Shown: one piece after another, positions 49,670 to 61,500 of the stretch | Layout: each line of letters begins with the position of its first letter | Position numbering within the stretch: the stretch's first letter is position 1 | Origin: Brachionus plicatilis | Lineage: Eukaryota; Rotifera; Eurotatoria; Ploima; Brachionidae | Assembly (NCBI GenBank): GCA_010279815.1 | Contig: QEOQ01000486.1 | Location: forward strand, 898,935 to 962,934 | Reading direction: 5' to 3' | DNA length: 64,000 nucleotides | Notes under the pieces: generated by a model | Told to the model about the DNA's origin: nothing | Database searches by the model: none | What the model saw: the letters and a program-made list of their open reading frames with translations, nothing else | Made by a program: the position numbers and the translations under genes

Positions 49670-49882
49670 GGCTTGATGAGAATTTTTAAAAAAAATTTTT
49701 TCAACAACTGTTATAAAGTTGAGCTTAACAGTAAGAAATGTTCTTGCAAGTTTTTCACAAAATTAGAATATTGTGCACATTTATTGGCATTAAAAGAATT
49801 TTTTAAAAAAAAGGACCAATTTGTCAATAAACCTAAAAGAGGTAGAGCAAAAAATGCGGGAAAATGGTTTTCTAGAGACTAA
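49670..49882 (+). pseudogene. SWIM zinc-finger fragment, copy 1 (MULE-transposase-like)
   Basis: The frame ends with a SWIM finger C-x-C-x7-C-x-H (CSCKFFTKLEYCAHLLAL), then KKKDQFVNKPKRGRAKN and a stop. This finger plus basic tail is common at the C-terminus of Mutator-like transposases. No catalytic domain is found upstream, so it is a fragment. It is clearly paralogous to 50169-50444. Confidence 0.65.
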
Positions 49883-49999
49883 TTTTTTTAATTTCTTTTC
49901 TTTAAGCTTCGAAATTTACTTTATTTACCTAACTTCCACTTATAAATATCAGTAAATAAAATTTAAAATTAAAAAAAAATTAATTTTTTTATAAATATT

Positions 50000-50760
50000 T
50001 TTGTGTTGAAAAAAAATTTCCTTTAAGAATTATTTTCAAACACAAATTTTTTGTGTTAAATGTTTTTTTTTTAAATATAATTTTTTGTGCTGATAAGAAA
50101 TCGAATTGTGTTGAATGTTTTTTTCATTGTGCTAATCAGAAATTGATTGTGCTGAAATAATATTTTCTATGACTCCTAAACCCACTTCATCAGTAATTAA
50201 ATTAGGAAAATCAATGGCTAGTTGGGTAAATTTCAAGAAAATATACCAACGTACTTACTTATACAAAGATTGTTATAAAACTGATTATTTAACAAAAAAT
50301 TGTTCGTGTAAATACTACTTGAAACTTGGATATTGTTCACATTTATTAGCTTTACAAGAATTGTTTAAAAAGAAAGATCAGTTTGTTAACAAGCCAAAAA
50401 AAGGTAGAGCTAAAAATTTTGAAAAATGGTTCGTGAGAGAATAAAAAAATGATTAAAAACATACTTTATATTTATCAATAAGCTTTGTGATTTTAGATTT
50501 GAAAAAATTCAGCATTTAACTTTTGTGTTGAAAAGTTTTTTTCCCTTAATTTAATCTAAATTATTTTTTTTGTGTTCTACGATTTTTTAGGGAAAAAATT
50601 TTTCACTTTTTTAAAAATTTGTGCTGAGAAGATAAAATTTTGTGTTAAAAAGTTTTTTTCTTTTTTTGAAAAATTTGTGATGAGAAGATTTAATTTTGTG
50701 ACGGTCAGTTTAAATTTGTGTTGAAAAGTTCTTTTATTGTGTTGAAATAATAATCCCAAT
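50000..50760. repeat. Irregular array of TGTGYTGAAAAG motifs around the second SWIM frame
   Basis: At least a dozen copies of tgtgttgaaaag-like words, each usually followed by a T run, occur in the same orientation in two clusters (about 50000-50165 and 50520-50750). They flank the frame at 50169-50444. Spacing is mostly 20-25 bp. Confidence 0.6.
50169..50444 (+). pseudogene. SWIM zinc-finger fragment, copy 2
   Basis: 91 codons from an ATG. The SWIM finger CSCKYYLKLGYCSHLLAL is followed by FKKKDQFVNKPKKGRAKNFE. It is longer at the N-terminus than copy 1 and without stops. No DDE catalytic core is present. It is probably a MULE transposase C-terminus, although expression as a small DNA-binding protein cannot be excluded. 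Confidence 0.6.
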
Positions 50761-50944
50761 TTTATATTCCAAAAAATTTTAGAAAAGTTGGGTTGATTGG
50801 TAATCATCATTTTGGTTTAACTTTTATTCAAAATGTCAAAAACTTGTTCAGCAGATTAAACAAAGTGGAACAAGTTTTGCTTCAGCTAGTGCGGAAGTCT
50901 GCAAAATCTTCGCAAATTAATTTCGTTTTATTTTTAATAATTTT

Positions 50945-50951
50945 AACTATT

Positions 50952-50983
<32 letters not shown>

Positions 50984-51275
50984 TTCAGCTGCAACAGACA
51001 CCATGACCACTGCAACTCTACTTAGACAAACTTTTTCTTTTTTTACGTGTTTGACTGATAGAAAATTTTAAATTGAAAATTTTGGACTCTCTCAATTGTT
51101 TTAATATCCCACTTATTATACGGGTTTCAAACTGATACTGCATATTTGAGGTAAGCTCTCACTAAACTACAGTATAAAGTCTTTACTGTATCGCATGTCC
51201 AGCATTTGAAGGCACATCTAAGTGAATCTAGGGCGAAGTTAGCTCTGTTTGCTGCTTTTTTAAGTTCCATTATAT
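50945..51275 (-). mobile_element. Non-LTR retrotransposon 3' fragment, second copy
   Basis: Minus strand: ELKKAANRANFALDSLRCAF, then KTLYCSLVRAYLKYAVSV and, after a stop, NPYNKWDIKTIERVQNF. This is the same reverse-transcriptase end as at 36.5 kb. It closes with CTGTTGCAGCTGAAT and an (ATT)n run of about 30 bp at 50957-50985. Confidence 0.75.
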
Positions 51276-52548
51276 TTCATTCTTAATTCAAAAATTTTCT
51301 ATTTTCAAATCTTAATTCAAATATTATAAAAATTTAATTTTTTAATTAAAATAAATTAATTTTCAAGTATATTATTAGATTTATTATATTCAAATATTAT
51401 TCTTGAACAACATTTTTATAAAATAAGCTATTAAGATCAATTAACATCTCTTTCAACTTGGAAATTGACTGAAAATTATATTTTTGGACAAAGTATCTCT
51501 CAATCAAAATTGTTATCACTTGAGAATAATTTTGAGGACAAAATTAAAGATTTGTGTATCGGATTCTTTTTGGAAACCATTTTAAAAAATTTGCAGCAGA
51601 ACAACTTAGAAATCGGTTCATTAATATGTAACCAGCAAATACTATGTCAGTTAACTCCAGTAATAGACCTGGAAGCCCAAAAAGAACTTTCAAGCGATTT
51701 GACTACCTAAATTTAAAAATGTATGATATTAAAAGACATACCGCTAATATTTCTAAAAGAACCTTCGCCAATTTTAATCAAAGTTTTAAACAAAATTTAA
51801 AAAATTTTCACCTTTTCATTTTAATATAATTAATAAATGCTTTTTCTAATTTTGATTTTATAAAAATTTTTTTATTCTAGCCTTTTTACGGTCTTTTTGT
51901 GTGTGAGTGGATTTGTTTAAAAATTTTTTTACTTAATGTTTCATATTTTCAAGAGTTTTTAAATCAAAAATCATTTTTTTCTAATTTTTATAAAAAGTGA
52001 ATATAGAGAAACTTAAAACTGATATTAGAAAAAAATAAGAATTAATCTTGGGACTTTAATTTTGAAATAAATAAATCAATTTTTCGCTTTATGTTCGCTT
52101 CTTAATTTGTGGCCAGTCTATTTCCAGGTCTTTAAGCTTTATTTACTCTTAGTGACTAATTGTTGCAAAATATTTTTATTGTCTCTAAATTTTATCTTAA
52201 TCTTTCTTAATGTGATCTATTTAAACTTTATTTTTTTAAAGCCTTAAGCAAACTGAAATATTTAGTTTTCAAAAGAACAAGAATAAAAGATGACTGTGGT
52301 TTTGTTTTCTAACTTTTAAAAAGTTATTTACTTGATTTATGAATTAAAAAACAATCTTAATATTTTGTTTTATTAACCTTAATGAAACTCAATTCTCAAT
52401 CTCATCTCCTTAATTATTAAACAATTTAGCTTATCTTCTCATTTTGGTTTTGTCGAAAATATTTTTAAGTTCCTAAATAGTTGGTTTCAAAAAGTGAAAA
52501 AAGCTCAAGTCTTATTCATATATGATTCGAAAATAACTTCATACTAAT
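51276..52548. other. Intergenic; one uncertain coding-like stretch
   Basis: 51465-51710 (+) is an open frame with plausible composition (FGQSISQSKLLSLENNFEDK) but no recognised domain; the reading continues in another frame to ~51829. It may be transposon debris near the SWIM fragments. The rest is AT-rich DNA upstream of the large surface-protein gene. Confidence 0.3.
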
Positions 52549-55500
52549 ATGTTTTTTCTATTTTTGCTCTTGTTCCATTTGGTGCTTTCTCAAATAGGTA
52601 CTTTTTTGATATAGATTTAAAAATAAATTTTTTAAACATTTCTTCTCAAGATAAGCCTGTTATTACCGATCTGCAGCAGAAAAATGAAAAGACGGTTCTC
52701 GTTAAATGGATTTATAGAAAATCAGATCTACAAGAAAACCTCAGGCTCAGAGTTCAGTTTAGCAAAGACAATTTTCACTATGACATAAACGAATGGCCTG
52801 GTAAATATTTAAAAAAAAATTAATATTAATTTGATTAATTTTTACTTTTAATATAAAGTTAACTTCGAAAAAGTAAATTCAACATCTGGTGAAGTTATAG
52901 AGTCGACAACTGTCAAATCGAATTTTGAATGTATATTGCAGTGTATAAAGACTTTAGAGTGCAATCACCTAATTTATAAATTTGATGTCACAAATAATTG
53001 TCACCTAAAAAAAAAATCTGCTAACGAATCAAGTTTAAAATGGGAAAATGAGGAAAATTTTGATATAACAGGTAATATTTTATGACACAAATTTTATTCG
53101 ATATTATTTCTTAAGACAATAAAAATTTAGCTTTAAAAGTTCTAATTCCATAAATATTCAAAATTTCGGGAGATTTTTGATCAATAAGTTTTTTTAATTT
53201 CTTTCTTTCAGTGTTTTCTAACCTTGTAATAATTGAACATTGGAATTTAAGTTATGATTTTAGAGATTTCTGTCTCATTGTGTTTATTCGTTTGTAATGA
53301 TTAAGTTCTATAAGAACATCATTTTTTAATGCGTATTTTTGCTAAACAATTATATGCTCAAATTAAAAAAAAAGTATATTATGAGTGTTTTTTAAATGTA
53401 ATTTCATGTTAAATCCTTAAAATTTTAGTGGAATTTATGTAAAACCAAAAAGTGGTCATTTTTTCGTATTTTTTGTTAAAATAAAATTTATCACAATAAT
53501 TTAAAAAAATAATTTCATCATCTTGATTAAAAATGTTGGGTATTTACACTCTCATATTTTAAGCGTATGGGTGCTATTACATTTGAAGGACTCGTAAACT
53601 TGTAATTTTAAATTTTGAAATAAAAATTAAGTTTGTTTACAGCCTGTTAAAAAGAATCAATATTCTCAGCACACATTAATAGAAACACATAGACTGTCCT
53701 TAAATCTATGTTTTATTTTGATCTACAATTAATTATTTTTTTTTGATTTTTTTTATTTTTTGTTTTTTGTTTCTTAATCACCTGAGAAGTATTTTTTGAA
53801 TAAAAAATTAATATAAAAGATGAAGTCTCATCCTAATTCTATAAAAAAATGTGGTAATATCAATGTAATAATAATAAATCGTTTAGGAAATGCAATTACG
53901 TCTAAAATAAATTGGAATTATTAAAGATTTTGAATTTTGGTGATAAAATAACTATTTTTAAAATTGAATGCAAAAATGTAAAAATTGTGTAAAAAAAGGT
54001 ATTTTAATTTTTTTTTATTCATATTTATTTATTTATAGCATTGAATTAACTTCCTTTAAGTAGAAGCAAAAATAAAAAAAATTAATAAAAAATTATCACT
54101 TTAAAGTAAAATTACAATAATGCAAAAATGTAAGTTCGAAAATAGAAAGTATAAAATATTAAAACTTGGACCAAAATTTCATGTATTTCTTTTGAATTTA
54201 ATTAGTTTTTTTTAAAAGAGTTTTATAATTTTTCAATTTTAAATTGTTCAGACGTAACCAGATTGAATCAAATATACCATCATTATAAATCAGATTACTC
54301 TTAAGATTTTCTCTTAGTTGGTTTATGTTCACAGTAATATTTAAGGTTATGGATATTTTAAAGTACCTGGAAATAAGTAACAAATCACAGGAAAAAGATT
54401 TATTTGAAGGAAATCATAGATTAGATAATCATTGATTTTAAAAATTGTAATGAGGGATGATTTCATTTAATTGTATCAATAAAAGTTGGTTTTGAAAATA
54501 AAAAAAGTTCATCAAAGTTGAATAATTTCAGTGTTTTTAGGATCCGTGATAAGAGACAGTAAGGTTTTGAACTAAACATTTGTCTAATTAATTTGTTTTT
54601 AGATTTTATTTATTTAATCTTATGTGATCGAATTGAGGAAGTGAATTAATTGAGTGGAAGCCTCAAGACCAAAGATTAATTTAGATAAACAATATGTTTT
54701 GTAAAAAAATAATTTGTATTTTGGTGAAAAGGTTGGACTAGTTTTAAGAAGAAGATAAGAAATTTCAAAATAGCTGCTCTTAACTTTTATAAAATTAATA
54801 GTTTCCTGTTTGATATTAATATTGATCAAATAAAATTTTAGATTTATTTCAACAAAAAATACGAAAGAATTACCACTTTTTAGTCCTTTTAGGTTTTACG
54901 TAAATTCTAATTATTCTATTTTAATTAACGAAATTTAGCATAAAATAACATAAAAATCTTTCATAGCACTAATGTATGAAAAATAGTAAAAAAAAAGAGA
55001 ACTAGTGGTCTAAGCAAAAATGAAATAGAAAAAAAATCATGTTTGTAATCGAGTCTTAGGTACTGGGCTTAAGACTATTTATACATAAGAAACGCAGGGT
55101 AATTTGCAAGTATTCACGGTATCTATTATTTTAATTTTCACTACGGTAAATACTCATTACAAATTACAAATTAAAACTAAAAAATCAATGAAAAAAAGTT
55201 TTTAAAATTTAGAGCTTTTATTATCATAAGTCTTTATTGGTGATAAAATAAGGTTAGTGATAAAAAATAAAGTTTTTTTAAATTTTACTTTTTAGACTAA
55301 TTTTTGAAGCATTTACACTAGTGTTCCGGATTTAGTAATTTACCATAATTTACGTAAAAAATATTAAATTTACGTAAATTTATCAGATTTTACGTAAATT
55401 AATGCAAAAAAAAAATGTCCAAAAATTGAAATGAAATTAAACGCCAAAAGTGCAATTTCATTTCAATGTCATTTCATTCGAAGTGCCAAATTATTTCAAT

Positions 55501-58500
55501 TTTTGGACATTTTTTTTTTACATTAATTTACGTAAAATCTGATAAATTTACGTTTTTTACGTAAATTATTGTAAATTACTAAATCCGGAACACTATTGTA
55601 TATCAATAATGGATTTTTCAAATTTCCTGTTTATAAAATCTTCAAATAAAAATTTTCTAAATTTAGATAGCAACAGAGAAATTGCGATAAAAAATTTTCC
55701 ATATAATGATTTATACAGATTTCGAGTAATGGTTTATGATGAGATTGAGAAAAAATGGACCCAATTTTCTGATTTGTCGCATCAACATTTGGACACTAGA
55801 ATAAGTAAATAGCCTTTTTTGAATCAATTTTGTAGCTAAATAAATTTTTATAGATTTATTCATTGCCGTCGAAAGAGTCGGAAATAATAGTCTAAAAATT
55901 AGCTGGAAACAATTTGGTTTATTTAAAAATTACCCTATTAGTCGATTTAATATTCAAACTTCAATTAACGAAGAGCCTTTTAAAGATAATTTTGATTTCA
56001 AATTATTGTCCTCAGGTATGAACAAAATTAAACTAAACTGAAATTTATTGTTTCATAGCGATGAATTTAAAATTAAATTTAAAATTAGATGCAAAACTTG
56101 CTTGTTGAAATGCTATTTTCATTTTTTATTTTAGATTGAAAATTTTAATTTCTTAGCAAAATTCATCTGTCTAATAATCTTTTTAATTTTTATTTGTCAT
56201 CAATCCAAAAACATGAAACCAAAAAAAAAAAATTAAGTGAAAAAAAATCCCAAATAAAATACAAAAAGAAAAAATGGATACAATTAATTAAAAAAAAACA
56301 AAAAGTTTAAAGTTCAAAAGTTTAGAAATTTTTACAATTTAATATTTGAAATGACTGCTTTTGGCGTTATAACAAACCAAAACTCTTTTTGTCATAGATT
56401 CAATAAATTTTTTCACATACTCAGTCATAATATTTAATAAATAAAGGTAACTTTGGTGTTAAACATCTTGGCATCCATGTATGACAATAAGTTCTTGATC
56501 GGGTTGAGATCTGGTGAACCTCAATGTTCTGTTCTTTGAACCAATAGCTTACTGAGTGAGCGGAATATGACAAAGCCTCATCTTTTTGAAAAATCCCAGG
56601 GTCATTAGGCTCAAATAGGTATACAACAGATGCTAAAGGATTATTTTCTAAGGTTTTGATGTAGAAAAAATGATTTTATTTTTTTAATTTTTCACTCAAT
56701 TTTTTGTAAAATTCAATAAATAAACGATTTTAGGTAATCAATATAATTAATTTCTAAATTTTTCCAAAATACTGTATAAAAACTATTTTTTATCACTCTT
56801 ATCTGTTCTTCTTCTTTTATCTTAATTAATGTAAGAAAAAAATGGGTTCACCAAGTAATAAAAAAAAAGTAAAATTATTTATTAGTGAAAAACAATTCAA
56901 TAAATAACTTTTAAATTTTTCATTTAACTAAAAAATCTTTATGAAGCTAGAATTTCAAATCCAAAATTTTAATTTTAAATTTTTAATCAAACTTGAAAAA
57001 TTCTTAAAAAATATGATCAATTTGAGAAATAAAAAATTAAATGATTAATCTTGTATTTATTCAACCTCTGATAATTGTTGATATTTTTAATTTAAGCAGG
57101 ATTATAGTGTTTTATTTTCGATTTAAGACAATCGTTATCTTCAGTATCAATTATTAAAGATTCAAGATTTTTCCGAAAAATTGTTGTTAAATTTTTTAAA
57201 GAGATGAAAAAATTTGCATAAATAAATCTCTATGAAGCATAAATAAGGGTGTTGTGAAATTCAAGTGCAAATTTAACAAAAATTCTTCCTTTTTGGTGAA
57301 TTAAAATCAAAGGTAATAAAATATATTTTAAAAAATACTGCAACAAAGTGCAACATACTTTGTTGCACCTTTTTGGCTTAAAATAATTTTTCTCATGTTT
57401 AATATGACAAAAAATAAAATATCAATAAGATTTAAATTGATTATTGGTTTATTTTACTGAAAAAAAATACAATAATGATTATAATTTAGGCCAAAATGGT
57501 GTAACAAAGTATGTTCCACTTTGTTGCAGTATTTTTTTAAGTATATTTTATTAACTTTGATTTTAATTCATCAAAGAAGGAAGATTTTTTGTTCAATTGG
57601 TATTGAATTTCACAATACCGTAGATAAGTATAATTATTATTTTTATCTAAATTTAGAGACAAATTATCAGAATTTTTTTGAATTGCCGTTGCCACCCGCA
57701 ATAGGTACTTGCAAGTCTGAACAAGAATGTTTTACCAAATGCTCGAAAGCCCATGACTGCATTAAATATGCATTTAATATCACTCACGGAAATTGTCATC
57801 TTATCAATAGTTTTGATCCTATTAATGGAATTAAAGTTCCCACTGTAGTCTCAAGAACAATAATATGTAAATTTTTAAAATCAATGATAAAAATTTCTCT
57901 CATATCTTTTATCTAGCTTCTTCGAAACAGTTTATTCTTGACGATTTGAAGCTTTTTTCAAATTATAAAATCAAAATTAGTTACAAAACTCCACTCGGAA
58001 TTCAAAGATCATCAAATTTGATATCCTATGTTTTAAGTAAGCTTTGAAGCTGAAAAACTCAATTTCAATTTATTATTTTTAGCCAAGTTAAAGCCTTTTT
58101 TGAGAATTCAAGTGGAAAACAATGATTTTACAGTTTCTCTTAATTGGACCATTATCGAACCAGTAAAGCTCAGAACTTATCTAATCCATTCCTCAATCAA
58201 TGAATCAAGCTATTTTGATCAATATTTTGAAAGCAACTTGCACGACTTTGATGATCCCAATCAATTAATGCACCATCTGAACTTAAATGATTGTTTTTAT
58301 AAATGTGCCTTGAACTCAAGCTGCTTGGCTTTCACATGGAACAGATTTGAGAACAAATGCTTCTTAAAATCAAACAAAAATAGAACTCGAGTTTGTGATC
58401 CAAATTACTTTTGTTCTTCAATTATGGGTAAAAATTAAAAATTTTTTAAAATTTAATTAAATATTTTATTTTTTAATGCGAAACTATAAGCTTAACTAGG

Positions 58501-61500
58501 CTTATTAATTTTGTAGCTGACATATTCAATCTTATATTGCCAAACATATTTGAGATTCGTCGCTCTTCATCAGACTTGTGCCCAAGTCACTAAGTCAAAC
58601 TCAAGTCACAGACTTAACTTAAGATGTTTTTTTTAAATGAAGTCATTTGACCTGAATTGATTTAAAATACTTTCTTTAATATATTATGTTTAAATTTAAA
58701 AAATCCTTAGTAATCAGCTTTATTTATCAAGATTTTTTAGCTGATTCGAATTAGCATTAAAATTCCTGTCTTTTCCAGCATCTTCAGGACCTGTTGAACG
58801 TCTTTTTTCATCAAAAGACCACATAGAACAAGACTAACAGTTACTAACAGTAAAAAATCTTGAGGCAACAACACTTTTATGCAGCAAATTGTACAGGTCA
58901 GATGACTTAACTTTAAAAAAAAATATCTTAAGTCATTGACTTCGCTAAGAAGTGACTTAAAAATGACTTAGTCATAATGTCAGATAGTAAAATTCAAAAT
59001 ATCCCTTTTTTATAAAATTAAATCATTTGATAGTTATTCCAATTATCTTTTTTTAAAAATTGAAATATCTATAATGCAATTTTTTATATTTTGTCCAAAT
59101 TTTTGGAACAAATTTTTAAGAGAATTAACAGATTTTCTTGAATTTTTTATCAAATAAATTTCAATATTTTTTAATTGTTTTATTCGATAGATTATTTTAT
59201 TTTTAAAAAAATAAAATAAAGAATAAATCAATTAATATAAATAATTTATCTCGTACATTTAAGATTTTTTTTATTTACGTATTATAAAATCCGTTTACAA
59301 AAAATATTTTTTTGTTTAAAAAATTCGGCGTTAGATGCCCGGATTCAGGTTTTAGGGATGACCGAGAAAAATCTATTGCAAAATATTTTTTAGCAATAAG
59401 GGGAACTTCAAATATATTTTTTTTTGGAGGACACCATCATAAGAATTCTATTTATTAAATTAAACATGAAAAATAAAATAAAAATAATACCAAAAACTTG
59501 TGTTTAGGACTATAAGAGTAAAGCCCAAATCCAACCTTTTTTTTTCTGTTTTCTTTTAGAGTAAATTACATAGTTTCTAAGATATAACAAATTTGATTAA
59601 TTGGAAAATATTCTGAATATTCTGTCGTATCCAAAAATAAAGCATAAATTTAGCTTTTACTTAAATTGTCTTTTTCCAATAAAAAATATTAAAAAAAAAT
59701 TGTAGATTTAATTTTGAAATAGACAATGTAAGCTTTTTCTATTTTTCTGCACTTAAATCTAAGAGGAGATTTTGTGAGATTAAAGGTAAAATTTTTAAAA
59801 TTTTATTAAAAAATTAATTGAATTCGATGCAGTCTAGAATTCTATAATTATCAGATGAAATGAAAATTAACATTTATTTTTTTATTAATCAAAAAATTTA
59901 AATCCAATTACCGCATCGAATTAATTTTTTTTTTAAACTTTTATATTTTTTACCTTTAATCTCATAAAAAATGCTCTTAGAGTTAGTTTATTGTATTAAA
60001 AGTTTGTTTTTTACTTTTAAAATAATTAAAATTTAAATCTAAATTCTAATTAAAATTTTTTTAATTTCTGCTTTTTCTTTTTAATTAAATATATGTTCCA
60101 TCTATTATTTCCAATTTTTTTTTAATGATTTTATTTTAAATCGGCTTCTAAATTCATCATAATCTTTTTTTAAAATATTATTTTTATTTTAGAATACAAC
60201 TCGCTTATACGAATTAAAAACCATTTTGTCAATACCAAATATTGTTACATGATAAGTGTTTTAAGTTATTTTGGCTTGGCAGGTGAAAAATCAAATAAAG
60301 TTTGCTTTAAATGTATTTTATTTTTTGGACTTAATTAAAAAATTTATTAATTTTGTTTCAAAGGGAATGTAACTGTGAGTTTAAACTCAGATTCAAGGTT
60401 TAAAGAAGGGTCCCGTGCAACATTGCGTTGCAATATAACTGGAATCACAGCAGAGCAGATGGATCATCTAAAATGGATCAAAAACTCTAAAGTTTTATCT
60501 GATGCAAAATTATCACATAATTCTTTTCATTTTGACAAACTTAGTCTGGAACTCTATTCCCTAAATTATTCAAAAGACAATGGCATCTACTCGTGTGAGA
60601 TAACACTGACCAATGGTCAGATTCTGGTCAGCAATAAACTTGACATAAAAGTTGATTTTGGACCACAAATCAAGCTTACCAGTGTTCCAAACCAGCTTAC
60701 TATAATGCAAGGTGATCGAGTCAATATAAGCTGCTACGCAATCGGTTATCCTATACCGGAAATTAAATTTATAAAAAATAATAAGATAATAAAGAATTTT
60801 ATTGAAATTTATGACTTCAAAAATTTTCGCAAGACTATTTATTTAAACATTGAAAAAAGCTTATTTAATTTGCACAATGGAACTTACTCGTGTTATCTGG
60901 ATAAGTTATTAAAAAAAAATTTTGATCTATTTATCCGGTTTGGACCTTTTTTTGCAAATAATTCAAGTGAAATTCATGTAAATGAATTTGATAATGCATC
61001 TATTGAATGTTCTATGAGTAAACATCCCAGGCCTAAATTGATATGGAGCGAAAAAATTAAAAAAAAGGATCAATTAAAATATCAACTAAAATATTCTAAT
61101 GAAACATTCGGAACATCGGTGCTAAAGTTCGAAAATGTTAGCAGAAATGATATGGGTGAATACTCTTGCCTTGATGAAGAATATTCAAATATTAGCAAAA
61201 ATTTTATGCTCTACGTACATTGTAAGTACTTAGGCTTTTTATCTAAGAATTATTGAAATTAAATTTTCCAAAAATAAAGACCAAAGCGAATTTTTTTCTT
61301 AAATATTTAAAAGTTAAATTTTAATTTTCATAAAAAATATTCATTATTGATTAAAAATAATATTGAACAATTTTTTTTGCATGTTCATAAGATTTTAAAA
61401 GGTTTTATTCTAGATTTATAGCTTTTTATTGATCGAGTTAATATTTGGAGCATTTTCAAAAATTTTCACAAATTTAACAATACCAATGATTTGAATGCAT

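Noticed and set aside
51465..51829. Plus-strand coding-like stretch in two frames
   Set aside because: No domain recognised and the frame breaks; noted only as possible element debris.
61222..61255. Continuation of the Ig exon frame to a stop codon
   Set aside because: A good GT donor at 61222 in phase 1 and a matching Ig exon at 62915 show this is intron read-through.
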